From: an uncultured Clostridium sp.
GTDB taxonomy: Bacteria; Bacillota; Clostridia; TANB77; CAG-465
DNA length: 17,476 nucleotides
Assembly (NCBI GenBank): GCA_900554875.1
Contig: USJA01000007.1
Location: 1-17,476 of the forward strand
Direction of reading: 5' to 3'
Made by a program: the position numbers and the translations under genes. The notes under the pieces were generated by a model, which searched no databases, was not told the origin of the DNA, and was given only the letters and a program-made list of their open reading frames with translations. This document shows positions 7,109 to 15,169 of the stretch, piece after piece; position 1 is the first letter of the stretch; each line of letters starts with the position of its first letter.

Positions 7109-8488
7109 ATGAGAATGTATGATATTATAGAGAAAAAAAGAGATAATTATGAGTTAACAAAGGATGAAATTGATTTTTTTATTAGGGAATATTGTGCAGA
7201 TAGGATTCCAGATTATCAGGTGTCTGCACTTCTTATGGCTATTTTTTTAAATAAACTTACGAAAAATGAACTGCTATATTTGACTGATGCTATGTCAAAG
7301 TCTGCTAAGATTCTTGATTTATCAGATATAAAAACTCCTGGTAAATATATTGTAGATAAGCATTCAACTGGTGGTGTGGGAGATAAGGTTACCTTAATTG
7401 TTCTTCCAATTGTTGCAGCTCTTGGTGTAGACGTGTTTAAAATGTCTGGAAGAGGACTTGGTTTTACTGGTGGAACAGCTGATAAACTTGAGGCTATAAA
7501 GGGATATAATATTAATTTATCACTTGAACAAGCGTGCCATCAAGTTCAAGCAATAGGAGAATGTTTGATTAGTCAAAGTTCTGAGGTTGCTATTGCTGAT
7601 AAGAAACTATACGCATTAAGAGATACAACAGCTACAGTTGAATCAATTGATCTTATTGCATCATCTATTATGAGTAAAAAACTTGCTCTTGGTGCTGATA
7701 AGATACTTATTGATGTCACTGTTGGTAGTGGTGCATTCATGAAAAATTTAGATGATGCAAAAAAACTTGCACATACTTTAGTTGATATTGGAAATATGGC
7801 TGGACGTGAAACTAAGGCTATTATTACAAATATGGATCAACCTTTAGGAAGAAATGTTGGTAATGCACTTGAAATTAAGGAAGTTATTTCATTTTTACTT
7901 TCTGATGAAACAACATTAAAATCGGAATATTTAAAAGATTTAAAGGATGTTGTTTTTGAAATTGCAGCATATATGGTTAAAATGGCAGGATGTGGTGATA
8001 ATATCGAAGAAAATAAGTTAAGAATAGAAAATGTTATTACTTCAAAAAAAGCATATGATAAATTTATAGATCTTGTAAAAGCCCAGGGCGGACACATTTG
8101 TGAAGTATATATGGATTGGATTGGAATGAACCTTGATATGCCAGTACTTAAAGATAATGTAAAATATATGAAAGAAATTCATGCTCAAAAGGATGGGTAT
8201 ATTGTTTCTATAGACAGTAAAAAAGTGGGCGAAGCACTTGTTTGTCTTGGTGGAGGAAGAAACAAAAAAGATGATGAAATAGATTATGCTGTTGGCTTTG
8301 AATTTACAAAAAAAGTTGGAGATAAAGTAAATGAAGGGGATACCATTTTAAAAGTATTGTACAACGATAAAGATAAATTTAATATGGCATTTGATTATTT
8401 AGATGATGCAATATATATTGATAGTATAGATGAAGGTTTGGCATTAACTTTAAAGAACAAACCTCATGTTTTGGATATCATAGGTTAG
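7109..8488 (+). CDS. pdp: pyrimidine-nucleoside phosphorylase
   Basis: This cytoplasmic salvage enzyme splits thymidine, uridine or deoxyuridine with phosphate into the base and (deoxy)ribose 1-phosphate. The 459-residue product is slightly longer than typical family members (about 430-440). It opens with M-R-M-Y-D-I-I-x-K-K, the usual start of the Bacillus enzyme. Other signatures are the phosphate-binding D-K-H-S-T-G-G-V-G-D-K (83-93), K-M-S-G-R-G-L-G-F-T-G-G-T-A-D-K-L-E-A-I (111-130), and Y-A-L-R-D-T-T-A-T-V-E-S followed by I-A-S-S-I-M-S-K-K. The C-terminal domain (about 350-440) is the small alpha/beta domain of the family. Thymidine phosphorylase (DeoA) has the same fold; the start and the S-S-I-M-S-K-K region favour the broader Bacillota Pdp. 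The ribosome binding site is weak (GAGG at 7092-7095, far from the ATG). rsmD begins 11 bases after the stop. Confidence 0.94.
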   Translation: MRMYDIIEKKRDNYELTKDEIDFFIREYCADRIPDYQVSALLMAIFLNKLTKNELLYLTDAMSKSAKILDLSDIKTPGKYIVDKHSTGGVGDKVTLIVLPIVAALGVDVFKMSGRGLGFTGGTADKLEAIKGYNINLSLEQACHQVQAIGECLISQSSEVAIADKKLYALRDTTATVESIDLIASSIMSKKLALGADKILIDVTVGSGAFMKNLDDAKKLAHTLVDIGNMAGRETKAIITNMDQPLGRNVGNALEIKEVISFLLSDETTLKSEYLKDLKDVVFEIAAYMVKMAGCGDNIEENKLRIENVITSKKAYDKFIDLVKAQGGHICEVYMDWIGMNLDMPVLKDNVKYMKEIHAQKDGYIVSIDSKKVGEALVCLGGGRNKKDDEIDYAVGFEFTKKVGDKVNEGDTILKVLYNDKDKFNMAFDYLDDAIYIDSIDEGLALTLKNKPHVLDIIG

Positions 8489-8499
8489 GAGAAAATGTA

Positions 8500-9081
8500 A
8501 TGAGAATAATTGCAGGAAAATATAAAGCTAAAGTTATTAATAGTCCAAAGACAGAAAAGACTAGACCAACTCTTGATAGGGTAAAGGAGGCCATGTTTAG
8601 TATTTTACTTCCATATACTCTAGACTCTAATGTCTTAGACCTTTTTTCAGGAACAGGAAATTTAGGTATAGAGGCTATAAGTAGGGGGGCAAAATTTGCA
8701 TGGCTAAATGACTGCTCAAATGTTGCTATTTCTACAATAATATCTAATGTAGAGTTGACTAACACTAAAACTTGTGTTAAAATAACAAAGAAGGATTATA
8801 TCAAGTGTTTAAAGCAAATTGAAAATCAAGAAATAAATTTTGATATTATATTTTTAGATCCACCTTATGATAGTAAATTTGCACTTGAAACATTAAAATA
8901 TATATCAGAAAATGAAAGTGTTTTAGCAAAAGATGGAATTATAGTATACGAAACTGATAAAAATTATATGACTAAACTAGAGAAAAAGGGCATTAATTTT
9001 GCTAATGAGTATAGCAATTTAGAATGTGTAGATAGTAGAAGTTATGGAAATGTTGTTTTAAATTTTTTTAAATGGAGGTAG
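8500..9081 (+). CDS. rsmD: 16S rRNA (guanine-N2)-methyltransferase RsmD
   Basis: RsmD methylates N2 of G966 (E. coli numbering) in 16S rRNA using S-adenosylmethionine. The 193-residue protein has the family's usual length. It shows the N-terminal M-R-I-I-A-G-x-Y-K and R-P-T-x-D-R-V-K-E-A-M-F, the SAM-binding loop V-L-D-L-F-S-G-T-G-N-L-G-I-E-A (45-59), and the catalytic D-P-P-Y (120-123). AGGAG at 8487-8491 overlaps the pdp stop codon and serves the ATG at 8500, so the genes are translationally close-coupled. In many Clostridia coaD follows rsmD; here the coiled-coil gene follows directly after four bases. The product is cytoplasmic. Confidence 0.95.
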   Translation: MRIIAGKYKAKVINSPKTEKTRPTLDRVKEAMFSILLPYTLDSNVLDLFSGTGNLGIEAISRGAKFAWLNDCSNVAISTIISNVELTNTKTCVKITKKDYIKCLKQIENQEINFDIIFLDPPYDSKFALETLKYISENESVLAKDGIIVYETDKNYMTKLEKKGINFANEYSNLECVDSRSYGNVVLNFFKWR

Positions 9082-9085
9082 AAAA

Positions 9086-9523
9086 ATGGAAATATTTACA
9101 TTATTAGAAAGTTTAGAGGAAATATTAGAGTCTGGTTCAAAAGTACCTTTTTCTTCAAAAGTCATGGTAGATATTGATGAACTTCGTGATATATTGGAAG
9201 ATATCAGGTTAAAATTACCCGATGAATTAAAGCAGGCTAAGTGGGTAAAAGAGGAAAGACAAAGAATAATAGAAGATGCTCAAAAAGAGGCGGATAATAT
9301 TATACAAAATGCTGAGTCTAAAATTGTTACAATGATTGATGAGAATGCTATAACAAAAAAAGCTTTGGCTCAGAAGGAAGAAATAATTGAGAATGCAAAT
9401 AAAGTATCTAAAGAAATTTGCACAGGTACGCATGAATATGCAAATGCAATTTTAGAGAAGGTTGAAGAGGTATTAAAAGAAACTCTTCAAGTTGTTGAAA
9501 ATAATAGAAAAGAATTAAACTAA
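9086..9523 (+). CDS. coiled-coil protein resembling V-ATPase subunit E/H-like proteins, function unknown
   Basis: The protein has 145 residues, no membrane segment and no signal peptide. An N-terminal part (about 1-45) contains S-x-V-M-V-D-I-D-E-L-x-D-I-L-E-D-I. A long charged helix follows (about 48-140), rich in Glu, Lys, Gln and Ala, with A-Q-K-E-A-D-x-I-I-x-x-A-E type repeats that strongly suggest a coiled coil. Similar small proteins sit near rsmD and coaD in many Clostridia and are often labelled ATPase or V-type ATPase subunit, but no nucleotide-binding motif is present, so that label is only structural. GGAGG at 9074-9078 lies in the last codons of rsmD. ftsK follows after 30 bases. 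A DivIVA-like role in division is conceivable from the coiled coil and neighbour, but not shown. Confidence 0.85.
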   Translation: MEIFTLLESLEEILESGSKVPFSSKVMVDIDELRDILEDIRLKLPDELKQAKWVKEERQRIIEDAQKEADNIIQNAESKIVTMIDENAITKKALAQKEEIIENANKVSKEICTGTHEYANAILEKVEEVLKETLQVVENNRKELN

Positions 9524-9553
9524 AACACTGAGTAGAGGTTGGTGTAAAAACAA

Positions 9554-12070
9554 ATGGGAAGAAGGAAAACTAGTAATAGTAAAAAAAAGAAGGTATCTAA
9601 AAAGGAAGTAAAAACATTTAGTAGTGACTTGCATGGTGGAATTTTGGTTGCTATAGGTATTATTCTTTTTGTTTTACTTACATTTAAAGATGCTGGTGCT
9701 ATAAGCGACTTTTTAAATAATATTACAAGGGGATTTTTTGGCAATCTTGCCTTAATGGTACCTGTAATAATTGCAATAGTAGGAATTCATGAGATTGCAT
9801 CTGAAAAGAAGATAAAGCCATATCCAGAAATATATAAGGGGATTATATTATTAGGACTATTATGTTCTATAATTTACTCATTTATGTTATATGATTTAAG
9901 TTTATTTGAAAATCCAGTTAAATTTATTGTTGATTCATATAACCAAGGCGTGGATGGAAAAAATATCGTAGGCTTAATAGGTGCAATTGTTGCCACTCCT
10001 TTTGTTAAATTGATTGGAACGATTGCTACTAGAATTTTACTTATTTTTGTAACGTTAATTACTTCTTTATGTTTTTTTGATATATCATTTAAACAATTAT
10101 TTAATGCAATATATAATGTATTTGCATATATAGGAAATGGAATAGCTTATGTATGTTCTATTCTATTTAGAAATGATGGAGAGGATGATGATGAAGAACC
10201 TAAGGAAGAAAAATTAACTAGAAAACAAAAAAGGGAACTTGCATTAAAACAAAAAGAACTAGAGGCAAAAATGGAAGAAAAAGGTAGTCCAAATACTGAT
10301 AAAAATCTTAGACTTGCAAATGCTGAACAATTAGAGTTTGATTTTAATAAGTTAGGTGGAAAACCTGATGAAAAAGGAATGCAAGCAAAACAACAAAGAG
10401 ATGAGTATTTTAAGAAGCAAAGAGAACAAAAAGAAGATAATAAGGTAAAAGAAGTTTTAACTATAGATCATACAAGACTATCTGAAGAAGAAAATTATTC
10501 TTTTCCTTCAATTGATCTTTTAGGAAAATCCAAAGGACAAGAAACGTTTGATAAGAAAGCGATAAGGGATACTGCTGTGAAACTTCAAAAAACATTAGCA
10601 AGTTTTGGAGTTGAGGCAAAAGTTACAAATATTACAAAAGGACCTACTGTAACAAGGTATGAACTTACACCAAGTACTGGTGTTAAGGTAAGTAAAATTG
10701 TAAATTTATCTGATGATATTGCGTTAAATCTAGAAGCAAAAAGTATAAGAATAGAAGCACCAATACCAGGTAAAGCTGCTGTTGGAATTGAGGTTCCAAA
10801 TAAGATAGCTGAATCCGTTACTCTAAGAGAAGTAATTGAATCCGATGTGTTTAATAGTGCTCAGTCAAAACTTACTTTTGCACTTGGAAAAGATGCTGCA
10901 GGAAATATTTGCGTTGGAGATATTGCTAAAATGCCTCACGTGCTTATTGCTGGTGCTACAGGATCTGGTAAAAGTGTATGTATAAATTCAATAATAGTAT
11001 CAATTTTATACAAAGCTAAACCTAGTGAAGTTAAAATGATTCTTATAGATCCCAAAATGGTTGAGTTGTCTGGATATAATGGGATACCACACCTTTTAAT
11101 ACCTGTTGTGACAGATCCAAAAAAGGCTGCTGGTGCACTTAATTGGGCTGTGCAAGAAATGGTTAAAAGATATAGTTTATTTGCTTCTGTTGGAGTTAAA
11201 GATTTAAAGGGATATAATAAAATTATTGAAAAAAAAGAAGGGGCTAAACTTCCTCAAATAGTAATAATTGTAGATGAATTATCCGATCTTATGATGGTTG
11301 CTCCAAATGATGTTGAAGACGCAATTTGTAGACTTGCACAAATGGCAAGGGCAGCTGGAATGCATCTTATAATCGCTACACAAAGACCATCTGTTGATGT
11401 TATTACTGGTATAATTAAAGCAAATGTTCCTTCAAGAATTGCATTTACTGTATCTTCTCAGGTTGATTCAAGAACAATACTTGATTCAGCTGGTGCAGAA
11501 AAATTACTTGGAAGAGGGGATATGTTATATTTCCCAACAGGTGAAATAAAACCACTTAGAATGCAAGGAGCTTTTATCTCAGAAAAGGAAATTGAAAAAA
11601 TTGTAGAGTCGATTAAGGAATCAAGCAATTCTACCTATAGTGAAGATATTCTTGAATCTATTGAAAAAGCTGGTAATAACAATTCAAAAGGTGGAAGTGA
11701 TTCTTCAGATGATGGAGAGGATGCAGATGTTTTACTTGAGGATGCAATTGATTTAGTTGTTGACATTGGACAAGCATCAGCCTCTATGATACAACGAAGG
11801 TTTAAAGTTGGACATTCAAGAGCTGGTAGAATAATTGATCAAATGGAGGCAAGAGGTCTTATATCTGGTTATGAAGGAAGTAAACCAAGACAAGTTTTAA
11901 TATCTAAATCAGAATGGCAAGAACTAAAAATGGGAAATGGTCCTGAAGAAGTTGCTGAAAATAATACCATACCTGAGCAGGAAAATTACACAGGCGAAAC
12001 AAATGTTATATATGATGGTATGATAATGACAAAAAATATTAATAATAATCAAAATAATGTAAAGTTATAA
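9554..12070 (+). CDS. DNA translocase FtsK/SpoIIIE family
   Basis: This septal ATP-driven pump moves chromosomal DNA through the closing division or sporulation septum. The 838-residue product has a basic N-terminus, about four membrane helices (about 27-45, 62-78, 95-115, 137-205 containing the last), and a charged linker rich in Glu and Lys (about 207-310). The alpha/beta motor has Walker A GATGSGKS (about 467-474) and Walker B I-V-I-I-V-D-E-L-S-D-L-M (about 569-580). A winged-helix gamma domain (about 725-785, with R-R-F-K-V-G-H-S-R-A-G-R-I-I-D-Q-M-E) reads KOPS/SRS orienting sequences. Length is normal. The start at ATG 9554 has AGAGGTTGGTG upstream. yabP and yabQ nearby indicate a spore former, so this could be SpoIIIE, a vegetative FtsK (SftA-like proteins lack the membrane domain), or the only copy serving both roles. 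An Asn-rich tail of about 40 residues follows the gamma domain. Confidence 0.96.
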   Translation: MGRRKTSNSKKKKVSKKEVKTFSSDLHGGILVAIGIILFVLLTFKDAGAISDFLNNITRGFFGNLALMVPVIIAIVGIHEIASEKKIKPYPEIYKGIILLGLLCSIIYSFMLYDLSLFENPVKFIVDSYNQGVDGKNIVGLIGAIVATPFVKLIGTIATRILLIFVTLITSLCFFDISFKQLFNAIYNVFAYIGNGIAYVCSILFRNDGEDDDEEPKEEKLTRKQKRELALKQKELEAKMEEKGSPNTDKNLRLANAEQLEFDFNKLGGKPDEKGMQAKQQRDEYFKKQREQKEDNKVKEVLTIDHTRLSEEENYSFPSIDLLGKSKGQETFDKKAIRDTAVKLQKTLASFGVEAKVTNITKGPTVTRYELTPSTGVKVSKIVNLSDDIALNLEAKSIRIEAPIPGKAAVGIEVPNKIAESVTLREVIESDVFNSAQSKLTFALGKDAAGNICVGDIAKMPHVLIAGATGSGKSVCINSIIVSILYKAKPSEVKMILIDPKMVELSGYNGIPHLLIPVVTDPKKAAGALNWAVQEMVKRYSLFASVGVKDLKGYNKIIEKKEGAKLPQIVIIVDELSDLMMVAPNDVEDAICRLAQMARAAGMHLIIATQRPSVDVITGIIKANVPSRIAFTVSSQVDSRTILDSAGAEKLLGRGDMLYFPTGEIKPLRMQGAFISEKEIEKIVESIKESSNSTYSEDILESIEKAGNNNSKGGSDSSDDGEDADVLLEDAIDLVVDIGQASASMIQRRFKVGHSRAGRIIDQMEARGLISGYEGSKPRQVLISKSEWQELKMGNGPEEVAENNTIPEQENYTGETNVIYDGMIMTKNINNNQNNVKL

Positions 12071-12087
12071 TAGATAGGAGTGTAAAA

Positions 12088-12579
12088 ATGGCAATTAGAA
12101 CAATTAGACTAAAAGGTGATGAAATACTTACAAAAAAAGCAAAAAAAATAGAAGTGATTGATGAAAAAATAAAAGTACTAGCTCAAGATATGTTAGATAC
12201 TATGTATGCAAATGATGGAATTGGACTTGCTGCATGTCAAGTTGGAATGCTAAAATCTATGGTTGTATACGATTCTAAATATATAGAGGATACAGATTCA
12301 AAAGGAAGAAAGATAACACCTGTAAAAGAACCACATATTCTTATAAATCCAAAAATTACATACAGGTCTAGGGCAATGGTTGAGGTAGAAGAAGGTTGTC
12401 TTAGTTTTCCAAATGAATTTAAAAATGTACTTAGGCATGAAAAAATTAAAGTTGAGTATACTGATATTAATGGTAAAAAAGTAGTAAAAACTGTATCTGA
12501 AATGGAAGCTGTTGTTATACAGCATGAACTTGATCATTTAGATGGAATTATTTTTTTAGACAGAGCTGAAGAAAAATAA
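12088..12579 (+). CDS. def: peptide deformylase
   Basis: The enzyme removes the formyl group from N-terminal formyl-methionine of new proteins as they leave the ribosome. The 163-residue product carries the three family motifs: GIGLAACQ (44-51, with Gln51), EGCLS (102-106, with metal-binding Cys104) and HELDH (146-150, with two metal-binding His and catalytic Glu147). The second motif is EGCLS rather than the EGCVS type of divergent proteins, so all catalytic residues are present. Cys in motif 1, where Pro or Thr is frequent, is at a tolerated position. AGGAGTG at 12076-12082 lies six bases before the ATG. The usual partner fmt is not in this window. The ftsK gene ends 17 bases upstream, and the next gene begins 17 bases downstream. 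Confidence 0.97.
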   Translation: MAIRTIRLKGDEILTKKAKKIEVIDEKIKVLAQDMLDTMYANDGIGLAACQVGMLKSMVVYDSKYIEDTDSKGRKITPVKEPHILINPKITYRSRAMVEVEEGCLSFPNEFKNVLRHEKIKVEYTDINGKKVVKTVSEMEAVVIQHELDHLDGIIFLDRAEEK

Positions 12580-12596
12580 AGTAATATGGAGGTATC

Positions 12597-13625
12597 ATGA
12601 AAAAGAAGGTTATAATGGCTGTATTCTTAGTTGGAATACTTTTGATAGTTGGATTTAGCGTTTATGGATTAAATAAATTTTTTAATAGTCCAGAGATGCT
12701 TACAAAGAAGTATAGTGAAGAGTTAGGAGATGTAATTTCTCTTGAGGAAAATCAAAAGGTAATAAGAGTCATAAAAGACTACGTTGATAGTGATGATGTT
12801 GAAGATTATGTAGTGCTTTATGGTACAGAAAAATACTCAGACGTATCTACTGTAGAAGGTGCTGCACCTAATCTTGAAATGTACTCTGGTGTTGGAATCC
12901 AGTATGTAAACGGTGAAAATTCCGAGGTTATAAAATATGATACAGGCAAAACTTTTGATGTAAATGTTGAAATGTCAGTTGAAATTGATTCAGATAATAA
13001 TTATATTTTTATAGCTGATGCAAATAGTGGAAGTGCATGTCTAATAAAATTAAATGACGATAAAACTTTTACTGATTTAATTAAAGAAAGTTTAGGCGAT
13101 GAGCCAAAAGGATATATGGTATCTTCAACATGGGATACTACCAACTCATCAAAACTAAAAATTAAACTAGACAAAGGTGATATTTCATATTTGCCTGAAA
13201 AAACAGATGAATATATATTAGATTATACCAATACAAAAGTAAGTCAAAACTCATATAGACAAAAATATGTTATGAATAAGTTTAATTATTTTGTAACTGA
13301 AGAAATAAAAAATGATAAAGATAGTAAGAAGTCGTCTGATAAAGTATCAAATACAGTTGTAAATAATGCTCCTGAAACATCTGATACAACAGGTGTTATT
13401 GATGATAATGACTCGGAAAAGCAAAATGATACATCAAAAATTGATATTACAAAAAATTCAGATACAAAGAGAATACAAATAGTTGGTGTGCAGAATATTT
13501 TATATTTAAATGCAACATCTAGTGATGTTAAAAATGATTATAAAAAGGCAGAGGGAAAAGTTAAAACTATATTTGAAATAAAAGATGGAAAGTTAGTTGT
13601 TTCAGATGTTGTAGTAGAAAAATAA
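12597..13625 (+). CDS. exported, membrane-anchored protein of unknown function
   Basis: I do not recognise this 342-residue protein. It begins with M-K-K-K and one hydrophobic helix (about residues 5-26). There is no Cys for a lipobox and no clear signal-peptidase site, so it is probably anchored with the rest outside. The outer part is acidic, rich in Asp, Asn and Ser, and looks beta-rich. A stretch near 58-76 (VIKDYVDSDDVEDYVVLYG) resembles FG-GAP/VCBS-like repeats, in which Asp-rich loops bind calcium; D-S-D-N-N-Y-I-F-I (131-139) could be a second unit. A Ser/Asp/Asn/Thr-rich linker (about 245-290) precedes a small C-terminal domain (about 290-342). GGAGG at 12588-12592 is a strong ribosome binding site. 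It lies 17 bases after def and is probably cotranscribed with it. Confidence 0.85.
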   Translation: MKKKVIMAVFLVGILLIVGFSVYGLNKFFNSPEMLTKKYSEELGDVISLEENQKVIRVIKDYVDSDDVEDYVVLYGTEKYSDVSTVEGAAPNLEMYSGVGIQYVNGENSEVIKYDTGKTFDVNVEMSVEIDSDNNYIFIADANSGSACLIKLNDDKTFTDLIKESLGDEPKGYMVSSTWDTTNSSKLKIKLDKGDISYLPEKTDEYILDYTNTKVSQNSYRQKYVMNKFNYFVTEEIKNDKDSKKSSDKVSNTVVNNAPETSDTTGVIDDNDSEKQNDTSKIDITKNSDTKRIQIVGVQNILYLNATSSDVKNDYKKAEGKVKTIFEIKDGKLVVSDVVVEK

Positions 13626-13666
13626 TAAGTTAATGGTGCTTTTGAACTTTTAAGTTTAAAGACAGT

Positions 13667-14023
13667 TTGTATAATGAGGTGTTTAAAATTAATAGTAGTG
13701 TAATTGTTATATTCTTATTGCTCATATTATTAGTATTTTATTTAAATAATAGCTTGTATAGAAAATTAAGAATAACAAAAATTAATAAAAAGCGAGGTGT
13801 AAAGAGAATTATGCCAAAGGAATTAATAAAAGAGTTTATTGGTAAAGTATGTTCCATTTCAATATTTAATGATAGTTTTGGGGTTTGTGGAAAAATAGTA
13901 GCAGTAGAAGATAATTGGATAAAGGTTATTCCATATAGAAATAAAACAGAAATAAAATTAATTAATGGAGATATGATAAGAGATATTTCGGTTATGCCCG
14001 ATAAATATCAAAACAAAGTGTAG
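13667..14023 (+). CDS. small membrane-anchored or soluble Lsm/SH3-like barrel protein, start uncertain
   Basis: The open frame from TTG 13667 gives 118 residues. These comprise one hydrophobic helix (about 11-27), a basic stretch (R-K-L-R-I-T-K-I-N-K-K-R), then a compact beta-rich domain. The domain spans I-G-K-V-C-S-I-S-I-F-N-D-S-F-G-V-C-G-K-I through W-I-K-V-I-P-Y-R-N-K and L-I-N-G-D-M-I, resembling small Sm/SH3-like barrels of unknown role in Bacillota (DUF6897-type). TTG 13667 has no ribosome binding site. GAGGTG at 13676-13681 lies inside this frame and points to a non-standard start such as ATT 13688. A second GAGGTG (13794-13799) precedes ATG 13811, giving a 70-residue form without the membrane helix. 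Both forms share the domain. It ends the pdp operon before a strong terminator. Function is unknown. Confidence 0.68.
   Translation: MYNEVFKINSSVIVIFLLLILLVFYLNNSLYRKLRITKINKKRGVKRIMPKELIKEFIGKVCSISIFNDSFGVCGKIVAVEDNWIKVIPYRNKTEIKLINGDMIRDISVMPDKYQNKV
13794..13799 (+). promoter_or_regulatory. possible internal ribosome binding site for a 70-residue form
   Basis: GAGGTG is followed by 11 bases (TAAAGAGAATT) and ATG 13811, in the same frame as the longer gene. AGAGA just before the ATG may help. Translation from here would give only the beta-barrel domain, without the membrane helix. Confidence 0.45.
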
Positions 14024-14031
14024 GTTTAAAA

Positions 14032-14067
14032 GACTCATGATACCATATGGTACCATGAGTCTTTTTT
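14032..14067 (+). terminator. strong intrinsic terminator ending the pdp operon
   Basis: GACTCATG (14032-14039) pairs with CATGAGTC (14054-14061). After one A-C mismatch, TACC (14041-14044) pairs with GGTA (14049-14052), leaving an ATAT loop. Six T follow at 14062-14067. It lies eight bases after the preceding stop codon. Confidence 0.93.
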
Positions 14068-14091
14068 CCTGGATAAAAATTCTTATATTCG

Positions 14092-14120
14092 TTGACTTAA
14101 AAACTAATGTTTGATATAAT
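14092..14120 (+). promoter_or_regulatory. near-consensus SigA promoter of ruvB
   Basis: TTGACT (14092-14097) and a perfect TATAAT (14115-14120) are separated by 17 bases. TGA directly before the -10 (14112-14114) gives an extended -10 element. Transcription should begin near 14127, leaving a leader of about 18 bases with AGAGG at 14133-14137. This is the strongest promoter seen in the window. Confidence 0.92.
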
Positions 14121-14144
14121 TAGAGAGAAAAAAGAGGTAATAAT

Positions 14145-15155
14145 ATGATAGAAGATAGAGTTGTATCGCCAGAATATATTGAAGATGAAGAAGAACAAAA
14201 AGAAGAATTTACTTTAAGACCTAAATTTTTTGAAGAATATATAGGGCAAACTAAAGTCAAAAATAATTTAAAGGTATATATTGAATCTGCAAAAAAAAGA
14301 GGTGAAGCATTAGATCATGTCTTGCTTTATGGACCTCCAGGTCTTGGAAAAACTACACTTGCAACAATTATATCCAATGAGATGGGAAGTAATATTAAAG
14401 TAACTTCAGGTCCTGCTATTGATAAGGCAGGTGATTTAGCTGCAATTCTTACAAACTTACAGGAAAATGATGTTTTATTTATTGATGAAATACATAGACT
14501 TAACAAATCAGTGGAAGAGGTGCTATATCCAGCTCTTGAAGATTTTGTTTTAGATATTGTTATAGGTAAGGGACCATCTGCAAGATCAATAAGGCTTGAT
14601 CTTCCTAAATTTACCCTAGTTGGAGCTACAACTAAAGCAGGTTCGTTATCTTCTCCATTAAGGGATAGATTTGGTATAATTCATAAGCTAGAGCTATACA
14701 AGAATGAGGAACTTTCTAAAATTATTGAAAGAAGTGCTGAATTACTTGAAATTAAGATTGACGAAGATGCAAGTATGGAAATAGGTTCAAGATCTCGTGG
14801 TACTCCAAGAATTGCAAATAGACTTTTAAAAAGAGTAAGGGATTTTGCACTTGTAGAGGAAAAAGATACAATAGATTATGACATTGCAAAAAAAGCTTTA
14901 GATAGGCTTGAAATAGATGAAATTGGACTTGATAATTCTGATAGAGAAATGCTAAGTACAGTAATAACAAAATTTAATGGAGGCCCTGTTGGTCTTGATA
15001 CTCTTGCTGCCTCAATTGGTGAGGATAGAGATACAATTGAAGATGTATATGAGCCATATCTTATGCAAATTGGTTTCCTTACAAGATCTCCAAGGGGAAG
15101 GATGGTTACAAAGCTTGCATATGAACATTTAGGATATGAGTTTAATGATAATTAA
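14145..15155 (+). CDS. ruvB: Holliday junction branch migration ATPase RuvB
   Basis: RuvB hexamers pump DNA through Holliday junctions held by RuvA during recombination and fork repair. The 336-residue protein is the family's normal length. It has an AAA+ core with L-R-P-x-x-F-x-E-Y-I-G-Q near residues 24-35, Walker A GPPGLGKT (63-70), Walker B LFIDEIH (111-117), sensor 1 G-A-T-T (160-163) and the arginine finger in P-L-R-D-R-F-G (R173). A sensor 2 region (S-R-G-T-P-R-I-A-N-R) and the winged-helix DNA-binding domain (about 265-330, ending R-S-P-R-G-R-M) follow. ruvA and ruvC, frequent neighbours, are not in this window. ruvB has its own strong promoter and heads a set with the DUF1653 gene, queH-GNAT and a GNAT gene, with gaps or overlaps below 25 bases. 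Confidence 0.98.
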   Translation: MIEDRVVSPEYIEDEEEQKEEFTLRPKFFEEYIGQTKVKNNLKVYIESAKKRGEALDHVLLYGPPGLGKTTLATIISNEMGSNIKVTSGPAIDKAGDLAAILTNLQENDVLFIDEIHRLNKSVEEVLYPALEDFVLDIVIGKGPSARSIRLDLPKFTLVGATTKAGSLSSPLRDRFGIIHKLELYKNEELSKIIERSAELLEIKIDEDASMEIGSRSRGTPRIANRLLKRVRDFALVEEKDTIDYDIAKKALDRLEIDEIGLDNSDREMLSTVITKFNGGPVGLDTLAASIGEDRDTIEDVYEPYLMQIGFLTRSPRGRMVTKLAYEHLGYEFNDN

Positions 15156-15169
15156 GAGGTAGAGTTTTT

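Noticed and set aside
12217..12240. Cys in place of Pro/Thr in the first deformylase motif (GIGLAACQ)
   Set aside because: This position varies among active deformylases, and the essential Gln, Cys, His and Glu residues are all present.
13794..14023. Riboswitch or structured RNA in the small barrel gene region
   Set aside because: No paired structure other than the downstream terminator was seen, and the frame is protein-like throughout.
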